DNA of 64,000 nucleotides from contig CAZQCF010000005.1 in NCBI GenBank assembly GCA_964592235.1, positions 1-64,000 of the forward strand, given 5' to 3'. Below are positions 32,507-41,495 of the stretch, piece after piece. The position numbers and the translations under genes were made by a program. The DNA comes from PLA3 sp964592235. GTDB taxonomy: Bacteria > Planctomycetota > Phycisphaerae > UBA1845 > UTPLA1. Under the pieces are notes generated by a model. The model was not told the origin of the DNA. It did not search any database and saw only the letters and a list, made by a program, of their open reading frames with translations. The first letter of the stretch is position 1, and the number at the start of each line of letters is the position of its first letter.

Positions 32507-34738
32507 ATGAACCGGCGGGATGCTTACGAAGACGAGGCCATTCAGATCGAGCGCGTCTACGACCGGCTCGATGCGCTCGCGCCGCCGCCGGCCGAGCTTC
32601 TAAGCCTCTTGCGACATCCGACCCGACTTGAGCCCTTCGAGCGACCGGCAACGGGCCCGGACGATGCCCCGCGTCGCTGGGGGCTCGTGAAAGCGCTGTT
32701 CGAATGGAGCCGGGCTTGTGCGGCCAGCTCGCCGATGCAGCTGCGGGCGAGCGTAGTTGAAGCGCCGGGACCGGACTGGGCCGGGTTCTGGGCGCACGGC
32801 GTGGCGGTGGGACTTTCGGCGATCGCGGGGGTATCAGCTTCGCGCGCGGGCGAGCTGTTCTTGTGCGGTTTGATGCACGACGTGGGCAAGGCGGCGCTTG
32901 TACGCATCATGCCGAAGAGCTACGCGCGCGTCGCCCGGCTCGGAATCATTGCAAGCGGTAATGTGCGGACCGCAATCCACTTCCTTCAGGGCCTTGCGGG
33001 CGCCGAGCATGAGCGGCGACTGCTTGGTTTGGACCATACGCAGGCCGGGCGTCGTCTGGCGGAGCGCTGGGGCCTGTCGCGCGCCGCGCGGGAGTGCATC
33101 TGGCTGCATCATACGCCGGTCGAAGCACTGCCCCTGGCTTGTTCGCCGGAGGGATCGGTTCGAATTGTTCAATGGGCCAACAGAGCAGCGCGAACGCCGG
33201 GCAGCGGACTGGATGAGCATCTCGTCAATGAAGGCGACGAAGTCTTCTCGCGATTCAGCGACCACTCGCTTACCGGCGAGCACCTGGAGGGATGGCTGGA
33301 GGCGGTCCGGGAGGAAGTTCATGCGATGGAGACCTGGTTGTCGGGCGGGGAGGCGCCTTCTCCGCCGGGCGTTTTTCCGGCACAGCGAGCCGAAGTCAAT
33401 TCGGTCGGGGACGTGCGCGCGGAGCTTTACGCCAGCCGGCGCACGGCCGCGCATCAGGCCGCCTGCCTCAAGGCGATCAGTGAGTTCGCTGGGTCGATTC
33501 GGCGCGGGAGCTCGCTGCGGGAGGGATGCGGTGAGGCAGCGCGGGCACTGAAAGCGTGGTACGGTCTGAAGACTATAATTGTCTTTTCTCGGCGGGAAGA
33601 CCGGCCGTGGCTGGAGTTCGCGTCGGCCGGGGCGATTGAAGAACGCGGCGTACTCGACCTTGCGTCTTTCGGCGCCGGCGGTGCGAGCTGGCCCGAGGGT
33701 CTGGAAGGCCAGGCGGGTGAGCCGAGCTGGCTTTCGGTCGAAGCGGCTCAATTCGGGCCGCTCGCTTCTCGCTTTCGATTGCTCCTGGGAGAAGGCACGC
33801 TCTGGTATCTTCCGCTCTGCCACGGCGGCGAGCATATTGGAGGCGCGTTGACGTGCCGCGCGAACAAGCCGGAAGCGACCGGTGAGGTCGAATTGGAGCA
33901 GGTCGAGAAGCAGGCGTCGGGGCCGCTGCTGGCGATGATTTCGATGGCGCTCGTTCAGACTCGATCCGAGTCGGCAATCTCGGCGATGCGCGACGATCTT
34001 GCCGAGGTCAACCGGCGCCTCCTCGCGATGCGGGATCAGGTGATTCGGGCGCGGGCGGTGGACGCGGTGGCCTCGCTGGCGGCGGGAGCAGCCCACGAAT
34101 TGAACAACCCTCTGGCGGTGATATCGGGTCGTGCGCAGCTGCTTCGCGGACGTGCCGCGACGCCCGAGGACCGAGAAGCGCTGGATCAAATCGTTCGTCA
34201 GGCGCATGCCGCGAGCGAGCTGGTGTCGAGCCTGCTGGAGTTCGCGGAGCCGCCGGAGGCTCGCCTGCTGCCGATCGATCTGCGTGCCTGGCTGCCGAAG
34301 GCGATCCCAGCGTTGCTGGAGGCGCGGTCGATTTCATCGGCTTCGTGCTCGGTTTCGATATCGTCCGATACGCCGGCGGTGTTCGGCGGTCCGGACCTTC
34401 TGACGCGCGCGCTGGGCGAGTTGATCGATAACGCGTGGGCCGCAATGGAAGGAAGACCCGCACGACTGACCATCAAGGCCTTTGGCGATTGTGCCGAAGA
34501 GTGTGCAGTCGTGCAGGTGACCGACAACGGTCGCGGCATGACGCCGGACGTGCAGGCGCGGGCGATGGACCCGTTTTTCTCGCAGGGTCCGGCCGGACGC
34601 AAACGGGGGCTGGGCTTGGCGCGCGTGCAGCGCTGGATTCAGGCCGGGGCCGGCAGCGTGCGGATTCGCAGCGTGCCCGAAGGGGGCACGACCGTGGAGC
34701 TTCGACTTCCGTCGAAGCGACCGGCGAATCGGGGGTAA
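32507..34738 (+). CDS. HDOD-GAF-type hybrid sensor histidine kinase
   Basis: 743 aa from ATG 32507. HDOD domain at about residues 70-290 (FLCGLMHDVGKAAL, HTQAGRRLAERWGLS, CIWLHH). A GAF-like sensory region spans about 300-480, followed by a short coiled coil. HisKA has phospho-acceptor His530 in AAGAAHELNNPLAVISGRAQLL. The catalytic ATPase domain shows ELIDNAWAAM (N box), DNGRGM (G1) and GLGLARVQRW (G2). No transmembrane segment is seen, so it is cytosolic. It should phosphorylate the receiver protein just upstream. Two-component genes of this HDOD-kinase design are frequent in planctomycetes. Confidence 0.85.
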   Translation: MNRRDAYEDEAIQIERVYDRLDALAPPPAELLSLLRHPTRLEPFERPATGPDDAPRRWGLVKALFEWSRACAASSPMQLRASVVEAPGPDWAGFWAHGVAVGLSAIAGVSASRAGELFLCGLMHDVGKAALVRIMPKSYARVARLGIIASGNVRTAIHFLQGLAGAEHERRLLGLDHTQAGRRLAERWGLSRAARECIWLHHTPVEALPLACSPEGSVRIVQWANRAARTPGSGLDEHLVNEGDEVFSRFSDHSLTGEHLEGWLEAVREEVHAMETWLSGGEAPSPPGVFPAQRAEVNSVGDVRAELYASRRTAAHQAACLKAISEFAGSIRRGSSLREGCGEAARALKAWYGLKTIIVFSRREDRPWLEFASAGAIEERGVLDLASFGAGGASWPEGLEGQAGEPSWLSVEAAQFGPLASRFRLLLGEGTLWYLPLCHGGEHIGGALTCRANKPEATGEVELEQVEKQASGPLLAMISMALVQTRSESAISAMRDDLAEVNRRLLAMRDQVIRARAVDAVASLAAGAAHELNNPLAVISGRAQLLRGRAATPEDREALDQIVRQAHAASELVSSLLEFAEPPEARLLPIDLRAWLPKAIPALLEARSISSASCSVSISSDTPAVFGGPDLLTRALGELIDNAWAAMEGRPARLTIKAFGDCAEECAVVQVTDNGRGMTPDVQARAMDPFFSQGPAGRKRGLGLARVQRWIQAGAGSVRIRSVPEGGTTVELRLPSKRPANRG

Positions 34739-35030
34739 GAGACAGTCGTATGATTAAACCGGCGTTCAGGGGGGCCGGGGCGTTCCGCGCGATCGATGAA
34801 TTTTGAAATCCGGGCCGGGCGGGTCGCGTAGGCCTCTCTCCTCCTCCCCTCGCTCTCACGGCTGAAACGTCCCGCCTGGCACTATTGTCGAACCCGGATC
34901 AAGCCGAGAAAGGATCGCGTGAATTGCACGCAGTGCGGGAAATCGGGCCGGACAGGGCGAGCTGATCCAGGAGAAGTCGAGTATTGCCCGGGGGCATGAA
35001 GCAGGAAGCGGGAAAGAAAGCGAGGCAAGG
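34739..35030. other. Gene-free stretch between kinase and pseudo-receiver genes
   Basis: About 290 bp, with a purine-rich stretch (34990-35030) just before the next start. No hairpin-plus-T terminator, promoter or coding frame that I would defend. Confidence 0.3.
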
Positions 35031-35603
35031 ATGAATCGCCAGGATATTCAGGTATTGCTCGTCACGGAGGACGCGGATCTGGTTGTCACGCTGGGGCACG
35101 CGCTGATGACCGGCCTCTCGGCCCATCTCACCGTCTCGGATCGCGTGGAACAAGCCGGCGTCCTCGCCGAGTCGAATTCGTTTGATGTCATCGTTGCGAG
35201 CCAGCACGTTTCCGACGGCACGGGCTTGTCGATGCTCGCCGAACAGTCCGCCGATGCAGCGTCTCCGTTCATTCTGCTCGATGATGAGATGGACGCGCAG
35301 CGGATTCTCACCGCCCTGCGCCTCGGCGCGGCGGATGTGTTCGTCAAGCCGTTCGATATGCCGCGGCTTGTCAATTCAATCCGTCGCGCGGCGGATCGAC
35401 GTCGAAAACATCGGCAGGACACCTCGCGCGCCAATCGACTGCGCAGAGTCTCATCGCGGCTCGTAAAGGATCGCAAGGAGCTTCGCGACCGCGTGGACCT
35501 GATCTGCCGCGATCTTGTGCAGGCCTATCGCCGGCTGGCCGAGAAGGTCGTCGGGATCAGTCCGGAAAACTCCGAGCCAGAGAAGACGGGCGAATTCGTC
35601 TGA
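35031..35603 (+). CDS. Pseudo-receiver protein with C-terminal coiled coil
   Basis: 190 aa from ATG 35031 (GAGGCAAGG upstream). Residues 1-120 have the receiver fold: VLLVTEDADLV keeps the acidic pair, and DVFVKPFDMPRLV keeps the conserved Lys. The phospho-acceptor Asp is replaced by Ser57 (DVIVASQHVSDGTG where D.LLD..LPD.NG is expected). A highly charged helical tail (residues about 120-185) follows instead of an output domain. It probably acts by protein-protein contact and cannot be phosphorylated in the ordinary way. Position suggests it belongs to the same signalling group as the kinase. Confidence 0.75.
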   Translation: MNRQDIQVLLVTEDADLVVTLGHALMTGLSAHLTVSDRVEQAGVLAESNSFDVIVASQHVSDGTGLSMLAEQSADAASPFILLDDEMDAQRILTALRLGAADVFVKPFDMPRLVNSIRRAADRRRKHRQDTSRANRLRRVSSRLVKDRKELRDRVDLICRDLVQAYRRLAEKVVGISPENSEPEKTGEFV

Positions 35604-35814
35604 TTCCCCAGCGCGATGTCTCGGCGCTGCATCAAATCACCCTTGATGTTGATCTAATTCAACACCGCTCGTGCGGTTGATCTGCGCGGCGCGTGCCCTC
35701 GGTTCGCGCCGGCTCGAATACAGTGCGAGCGAGGGGTTCTTATCGCGCCCGCTTTGAGAATCCCCGCCGCACGGCCCACGGAATGCGTTTTGCATCCGCT
35801 CTCCACGGGGAGCG
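35604..35814. other. Gene-free stretch
   Basis: About 210 bp between the pseudo-receiver gene and the doubtful frame at 35815. No regulatory site or coding frame I can support. Confidence 0.3.
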
Positions 35815-36225
35815 ATGCCTGTGGGATGCGTGGGGGCGATATCCAGTTATTCCTATCTTCGAGGCTGCCTGCCGCGTTACTGGTACGGCCTGCCGCCGTG
35901 GCCCGGTGGTCTGTATGCGTGGCGACGGCAGTTTGACGCCAGCGCGATTCACCCCGGCGTGCGAGCGGGCGATGCGGTGTTCGATGCGAACAATCAGCCG
36001 CACAGCTATTACGCGGGCCGGCGAGCACAAGCGTTGGCTGATGCCGATGCCGCATATTCGGCACGCATGTCCGAAATGGGGAATCGTGATGAGACGGTCG
36101 GCGAATGCGAACGGAAGCGCCTTTGGCCATTCCGATGGCCGGTTGTTGGATCGCCTCGATCCATCACACCTGCGGATTTCGTTTCGCCGCCGGGCGTGGG
36201 GCAGATACTAGATATGACTGTCTAA
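35815..36225 (+). CDS. Doubtful hypothetical protein or gene remnant
   Basis: 136 codons from ATG 35815. The middle part looks protein-like: an aromatic-rich LPRYWYGLPPWPGG followed by RQFDASAIHPGVRAGDAVFD and an Ala/Asp-rich helix. It has no clear ribosome binding site, no recognised domain, and a second overlapping frame at 35693-36211 is nearly as long. It may be the decayed 3' part of an older gene. Its stop lies 46 nt before the twin-hairpin repeat at 36271. Confidence 0.3.
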   Translation: MPVGCVGAISSYSYLRGCLPRYWYGLPPWPGGLYAWRRQFDASAIHPGVRAGDAVFDANNQPHSYYAGRRAQALADADAAYSARMSEMGNRDETVGECERKRLWPFRWPVVGSPRSITPADFVSPPGVGQILDMTV

Positions 36226-36270
36226 GGAGAACAGCAGAAAAGTTCTCGTAAGATGCGCAGGAACGAGAAA

Positions 36271-36352
36271 GTGCGGGACCGCCAGATGGCCGGTCCGACA
36301 CAGGCTGTTAGCCTGTGCCACACAATCTGAGGGCTGGTTCGGTTCTACTTAG
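36271..36352 (+). repeat. Twin-hairpin dispersed repeat, copy 2
   Basis: Matches 2584-2663 almost base for base through both hairpins and the right flank: ...GGCCGGTCCGACACAGGCT, TTAGCCTGTGCCACACAA, then GGTTC...TACTTAG. The 5' hairpin has compensating changes (GGACCGCC/GGCCGGTCC). The 280 bp from 36226 to the next start hold nothing else. Confidence 0.75.
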
Positions 36353-36506
36353 CCGAGAATACGCCCGCTCATCTGATTTGCAGCCACGGCGATTGATCAT
36401 ATTGCCGCTCCACCTTGCGAGCCGATGAAAGACTGTATGATGGCGGAGAATTGCCATCGCCGTACAATGGCGCGAGTTAATCATCCCACGGGGGGCGGAG
36501 CGTTTC

Positions 36507-38282
36507 ATGTTGAGCATTCTTCACGTTTCACACGAGGCGGTTCACAAGATCGGCGGCATCGGATCGGTCCTCGAGGGGCTGATTACCTCGCGCGACTACG
36601 CCCATGCCGTGGATCGCACGATCCTCCTTTGCCCTCTGTTCACGACGCAGGGTCGCCCCGAGGACCGGCTGGGACCTGAAGGAGAAGTGCTTTACTCATC
36701 CCTGGACGGCCGCACGAATCATCCGCTGGCCGAGGCGTATCGCCAGATTCAGCAGCGGTTCCACGTCGAGATTGTTTACGGGCGGCGCTTGCTTCGCGAT
36801 CCCCTGACCGGCGTGGAGGAGCGGCCGGAGGTGGTGCTGATTGAAGTGAGCCGGGCGAATCCGGCGGAGACGAACGCGCTGAAGCACCGGCTGTTTGAGT
36901 CGTTCGGAATCGACTCGGTGCGGTACGAACAGAGCTGGGACTACGAGCAATACGTGCGACTTGCGGAGCCGGGTCTGGCGGTGGCTCGTGCGCTGGGAGC
37001 GATGCACGGAACGTGCGTGGTGGTGTCGCACGAGTTCATGGGGATGCCGACGGCGCTGGCGGCGAAGTTGCACGGGGGCGGGTCGATTCGCACGGCGTTT
37101 CACGCGCACGAAGTGGCGACGGCGCGGCGGATTGTCGAGGAACACCCCGGCCATGACACCATGTTCTACAACGTGCTGGCGAAATGCGCGAGCGAAGGGA
37201 AGTACGTGACGGACGTGTTCGGTGATCAGCGCGGGTACTATCGCCATGCGCTGGTCGAGGCGAGCCGGCATCTCGATGTGACGCTGGCTGTGGGCGATGA
37301 CGTGGTGCGCGAGCTTCGGTTCCTGTCGCCGGAGATGGCGCGGTCGAACATTCAACTTGTATACAACGGGATTCCGGCGTATGAGAACGCCGAGCGCGAG
37401 TCGCACGCGAGTAAGGAGCGGTTGCAGGACTACGCCGAGGCGCTGTTGGGGTATCGGCCGGATTACGTTTTCACGCACGTTACGCGCATGGTGCCAAGCA
37501 AAGGGATGTGGCGCGATTTGAACGTGATGGGGCACGTCGATCGGGCGATGCAGGCGAGCGGACAGACGGCGGTGCTGTTTGTGCTGTCGACGGAGATCGG
37601 CGGGCCGCGTCCGACGGAGGACATCCTGGAGATGGAGCGCTGGTGGGACTGGCCGCTGGCGCACCGCGAGGGGATGCCGGACCTGACGGGGGGGGAGGCG
37701 TTGTATTATGCGGGGGTGCAGGCGTTCAACGCGCGGGGCCGGAATTGTAAGATTGTCTATATTAATCAGTTCGGCTTCGACCGCGCCTGCTGCGGCCGTC
37801 GAATGCCGGCTGACATGACGTTCTGGGACATCCGCAAGGGCAGCGACGTGGAGTTCGGCCAGTCGATTTACGAGCCGTTCGGCATCGCGCAACTCGAGGC
37901 GCTATCGTTCGGCTGCATATGCGTAATGACCAACGTGTGCGGGTGCGCGGGCTTTGTGCGGCGCGTGGCTGGGCCGCAGGGCACACCGAACGTGATCGTC
38001 GCGGATTACACGGCTTATCGCGCGGAGCGGAATACGATCGAAGGATTCCTGGCCTTGAAGCGCGAGGTGCGAGAGGCTTTCGACGCGCGCGTGGCGGAAC
38101 AGGTGGCACGGGAGTTGATGAGCCGCCTGCCGCGCAGCCGAGAAGAGAAGGCGGCATTCATCCGTCGCGGCTATGAACTGGCTGCGCAGATGAGCTGGGA
38201 AGTCGTAGCGCGAGATTATTTCCTCCCGGCGGTGGGCGTCGGCCCAGCGGCGACAAGATCCGCCGGGAGCGGCGCGGCGTAG
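36507..38282 (+). CDS. Starch/glycogen-synthase-like glycosyltransferase
   Basis: 591 aa, GT-B fold. N-terminal nucleotide-sugar-type motif HEAVHKIGGIGSVLEGL corresponds to the KxGGL motif of GT5 starch/glycogen synthases. Further blocks: VVSHEFMGMPTALAAKL, FHAHEVATAR, VYNGIP, VTRMVPSKGMWRDL and, near the C-terminus, the donor-binding YEPFGIAQLEALSFGCICVMTN with its E-x7-E pair. It probably transfers glucose from a nucleotide sugar, and the natural role is likely glycogen or a related alpha-glucan. An eight-G run (37688-37695) lies inside the coding sequence. It is convergent with the ATPase gene, only 7 nt apart. Confidence 0.8.
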   Translation: MLSILHVSHEAVHKIGGIGSVLEGLITSRDYAHAVDRTILLCPLFTTQGRPEDRLGPEGEVLYSSLDGRTNHPLAEAYRQIQQRFHVEIVYGRRLLRDPLTGVEERPEVVLIEVSRANPAETNALKHRLFESFGIDSVRYEQSWDYEQYVRLAEPGLAVARALGAMHGTCVVVSHEFMGMPTALAAKLHGGGSIRTAFHAHEVATARRIVEEHPGHDTMFYNVLAKCASEGKYVTDVFGDQRGYYRHALVEASRHLDVTLAVGDDVVRELRFLSPEMARSNIQLVYNGIPAYENAERESHASKERLQDYAEALLGYRPDYVFTHVTRMVPSKGMWRDLNVMGHVDRAMQASGQTAVLFVLSTEIGGPRPTEDILEMERWWDWPLAHREGMPDLTGGEALYYAGVQAFNARGRNCKIVYINQFGFDRACCGRRMPADMTFWDIRKGSDVEFGQSIYEPFGIAQLEALSFGCICVMTNVCGCAGFVRRVAGPQGTPNVIVADYTAYRAERNTIEGFLALKREVREAFDARVAEQVARELMSRLPRSREEKAAFIRRGYELAAQMSWEVVARDYFLPAVGVGPAATRSAGSGAA

Positions 38283-38289
38283 TGGACGG

Positions 38290-41178
38290 CTACGATGCCT
38301 TGGCAATCGGCGCCGTGTTTGCAATCCCCTCGCGGTCCGGCTGGGGCGGAAGGGCCGCTTCGGCCTGTTCCTCGCCGAGCACCTCCTTGAGCCATGCGTT
38401 GAGCTTCTGATTCTTCTGCACAAGCTCGCCAAGCGACCCCTTCGCGAAATTCGCGGGAGCGGGCATGGCGGATTGACTGCCGGCTGCGGGCGGTCTTGGC
38501 GTCGTCGCGCTGGGCGCGGTGGATGCGCGGGGGCGCGGCGAAGGAGGCTGGCTTGCGTTCGGAGAAGCGGGCCGGTGTGCCGGCGTCCTGGCAGCGGCCG
38601 CCTTTGTCAGACGCGGTGGAACGTCCGCCGCTTTCGGTGCCCCAACGCCGACCGGCTCCTCATCCGTCGTCGTGAGGTGCGCGAGGCGGTGGGAGTCCGG
38701 CAATTCCATCGGCGGCGCCTGGAAAAACTGATCGGCCTGGGCCAGGCCGTAGCGAAGGCCCTGGACGCGCGCATCGATGGAGCCGTAGGCCTGCCGGACG
38801 ATGCCGACAAGCTGGCCCAGCCGCTGGGAATGGGCTCGGATGAGTTGAATTCGTTCATCGGCGAGTGTGTTCTGCGTCATGAGTTTGTCGCATCGTTCAT
38901 GTGCCGTGCCGCCTGCATCGGCGAGCTTGTGGATCACGCCGGAAACAGAGCGGGACAGCTTGGCGAGGACTTCGGTCTGGCGCGTCGCCGCCTCAATGAC
39001 ATCGCGGGGTGCCGCGAGGTAGGCGTGCGTATCGTCGTAAATTTTCTGGGCTCGCTGAAGCAGTTCGCCGGCCCGGGCGCAGGTTTGAGCTTCGAAATCC
39101 TGTACGAGGCGCGCAGCGCGGTCGGCCGGCTCGCGCAGTTCCAGGGTGTACTTGGCGGCGGCCTGGCTGATGCCGTTTTTGGCGAGCTCGGTGTCGTGCT
39201 GAATGACGGCATGCACTTCGCGGATTTCTTCGATGTAAGCCTGGGCGTGTTCGGCCAATTGCTGCGCCTGGGCGTCGGCGATGCGTCGAGCCTCGGAGAG
39301 TCTGGCGTCGATCTGGGCGGCGCGACGGTCGCATTCTTCACGGAAGTTGTTGCCGCATTCCAGAAGGATTGTGGCGCTGGCCTGCACGCGGCTGGCGAGT
39401 GCATTGATCTCTTCAAGGGATTGGCGCCCCTGTGCCTCGATGCGGCGCTCGTGATCGGCCAGGTTCGCGGAGGCGTTTTGCGAGGTGAAGCGCAGTTCCT
39501 CGCCGATCTCGCGAAGCTCTCGGCGGATGCGATCGGCGGCCTGGTGGATCTGAAGCAGGCAGGCGCGGACTTCGGACACCGAGCGGCGTCCCTGTGATTT
39601 TATCGATGCGACGACTTTCTCACCGAGGGCAACGGCGGCGTCCGCCTTGGAGTGCAGCTCGACCAGTTGTTTGCCGCTGCCCGAGAGCGACTGTTGCACG
39701 GATTGAGCGCGCTGCATCACTTCGCGGGCGGTGCGGATGTCTTCGTTGGCGGCGCGAATGTCGTCGCGCGTAGCCTGGGCCTGCGATTCGATGTAGCCGA
39801 ACGTTTCCTCCATCTTAGCGCGCATTTGCGCCATAAACTGCTCAAGCGTGTGGGCGGCATCAGTCGTTCGGGTGTCAGTGCGACGGGAGACCTGGTCGAT
39901 CTGGGATGCGATAGCCCGGGCGCGCTCTTCCAATTGCTCCGAGATGACGCGCGCCCGTTCGTCCAGTTGGGCGATGGCGTCGCTGTGGCGGCGCTCGCCG
40001 ATGTCGCGCTGCTCGGTCCAGCGCATAAGCGTCTGGCGCATCTGCCGGTCCAGCTCAGCAAACTTGCGCTGCTGATCCGCGAGAAAGTGCTCAATCCGGG
40101 CCTGTTCGGAGGCGGACGCCGTGGCCATTCGCGCCAGTTGAGCGCGCATCTCCTCCTCCAGCCCGGTATCGATCCGTGGTGGCGCCGTCGGCGCCGGGAT
40201 CGGCTGGAACGCGACAGGTTGCGGCATCGACGCGACATTCGGCCATTCATCGGGCGGGGCGCTCGGCGCCGGCGTGGGAATCGGCCGTGATTCCGGGGCA
40301 ACGGATAGCGGAGCCAGGGCAGCCTGCCGTGCGAGGGCTCCACGTGGCGGGGCGCACGCCACCTGCGGCGGCGCGAGCATCTGCGAGACGACTTCCTCGA
40401 CGATCGCCCGCGTGACCGTCGCGGCGTTGTCGGCGTAGGCCGCGAGCAGCGCGTTGTCGGCGATCTGGTTAATCAACCGGGGCAGGCCTTCCGAATGGGT
40501 GTAGATGGATTCCAAAGCCGCGTCATCGAAGAGTTTCCGCCCTGCGGGCAGCCCGGCGGTTTGCAGCCGGTGCTCGATGTATCCAAACGTCAATTCTCGC
40601 GTCAAGGCTCGCAGATGAAATGTGCGAAACAGCCGTTGCTGAAGCTGGCGCATGTCGGACCTGCGGAACGTCTCCTGCAACTCGGGCTGGCCGAGGATCA
40701 GCACCTGGAGCAACTTCGCGTCATCGGCTTCGAGGTTGCCGAGGAGGCGCAGCTCCTCGAAGGCGTCGTGCGGGAGATTCTGGGCCTCGTCGATGGTGAC
40801 GACCACGATTCCGTCGCGCGCGTATTGCTCCATCAGGAACGCTTCGAGCTTCAGCGAAAGCTCGGCCGCGGAGGCCGCGGCATCGACGGTCAGTCGAAAT
40901 TCGCGGCAGATCGCCGCGAGCAGCTCGCGACCGGTGACGCGCGAATTGGTGATCGTCGCGGTCTGGATGTTGGATTCAAAGCGCGACAGGACGATTCGGC
41001 TCAAGAGCGTCTTGCCCGAGCCCACTTCGCCGGTGACAAGGACAAAGCCCTTGCGCTCGTGCGCGGCATAGATCAGCGACGCAAGCGCTTCCTCGTGGTC
41101 GGGCGTGTTGAAGAAGAACTTCGGGTCGGGCGTGTTGTTGAACGGCGGGACCGACAGACCGAAAAAATCGCAATACAT
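38290..41178 (-). CDS. ExeA/GspA-type AAA ATPase with very long coiled coil (exopolysaccharide-associated)
   Basis: 962 aa from ATG 41178 (GGAG seven bases upstream); the frame is open to 41358 but the family starts at MYCDFFGLSVPPFNNTPDP. Residues 1-270 are the ATPase: Walker A GEVGSGKT (50-57), Walker B VVTIDEAQ (Asp130, Glu131), QQRLFRTFHL, LPRLINQIADNALLAAYA. Such ATPases accompany XrtA-type polysaccharide loci. Residues about 300-360 are Pro-rich. Residues about 370-830 are Glu/Gln/Ala/Arg-rich heptad-like coiled coil. The tail is Pro/Ser-rich and ends near EVLGEEQAEA. The coiled-coil extension is much longer than in the typical 270-350-residue members. Divergent from the export operon. 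Confidence 0.8.
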   Translation of the reverse strand: MYCDFFGLSVPPFNNTPDPKFFFNTPDHEEALASLIYAAHERKGFVLVTGEVGSGKTLLSRIVLSRFESNIQTATITNSRVTGRELLAAICREFRLTVDAAASAAELSLKLEAFLMEQYARDGIVVVTIDEAQNLPHDAFEELRLLGNLEADDAKLLQVLILGQPELQETFRRSDMRQLQQRLFRTFHLRALTRELTFGYIEHRLQTAGLPAGRKLFDDAALESIYTHSEGLPRLINQIADNALLAAYADNAATVTRAIVEEVVSQMLAPPQVACAPPRGALARQAALAPLSVAPESRPIPTPAPSAPPDEWPNVASMPQPVAFQPIPAPTAPPRIDTGLEEEMRAQLARMATASASEQARIEHFLADQQRKFAELDRQMRQTLMRWTEQRDIGERRHSDAIAQLDERARVISEQLEERARAIASQIDQVSRRTDTRTTDAAHTLEQFMAQMRAKMEETFGYIESQAQATRDDIRAANEDIRTAREVMQRAQSVQQSLSGSGKQLVELHSKADAAVALGEKVVASIKSQGRRSVSEVRACLLQIHQAADRIRRELREIGEELRFTSQNASANLADHERRIEAQGRQSLEEINALASRVQASATILLECGNNFREECDRRAAQIDARLSEARRIADAQAQQLAEHAQAYIEEIREVHAVIQHDTELAKNGISQAAAKYTLELREPADRAARLVQDFEAQTCARAGELLQRAQKIYDDTHAYLAAPRDVIEAATRQTEVLAKLSRSVSGVIHKLADAGGTAHERCDKLMTQNTLADERIQLIRAHSQRLGQLVGIVRQAYGSIDARVQGLRYGLAQADQFFQAPPMELPDSHRLAHLTTTDEEPVGVGAPKAADVPPRLTKAAAARTPAHRPASPNASQPPSPRPRASTAPSATTPRPPAAGSQSAMPAPANFAKGSLGELVQKNQKLNAWLKEVLGEEQAEAALPPQPDREGIANTAPIAKAS

Positions 41179-41495
41179 TGGCGACTCCAATGGCGGCGTT
41201 TGCATCGCGCGCAGGGATGGTCCGGCTGCGACATTCAGGGTGAGATCGCGCGCCGGATCGTTGTAAGTGTTATCGGAATCGAAACTTCGCGCGCTTGACG
41301 CGGAGACCGGCGATCGGCCTGACCGAATCTGGGCCGGAAGCGGTGTCGACTCGCGCAAAAACTGCCGATCGCCCCCCGGGCGTTCTCTTGAGTGCGCCGT
41401 CGGGCTGGTCTGACAGCCAGAATCTCGGTCCCTGGTAGTTGAGTCGCCCCCGAACTCACCCGATAAGGCCGCGGGAGAGAAGCGAGCGAGGAGCC

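Noticed and set aside
34877..34893. TGGCAC-type sigma-54 promoter upstream of the pseudo-receiver gene
   Set aside because: The downstream TTGC half is missing at the required distance.
35693..36211. 172-codon frame overlapping the doubtful gene at 35815
   Set aside because: Arg/Ala-rich low-complexity translation without motifs. The 35815 frame looks more protein-like, though both are weak.
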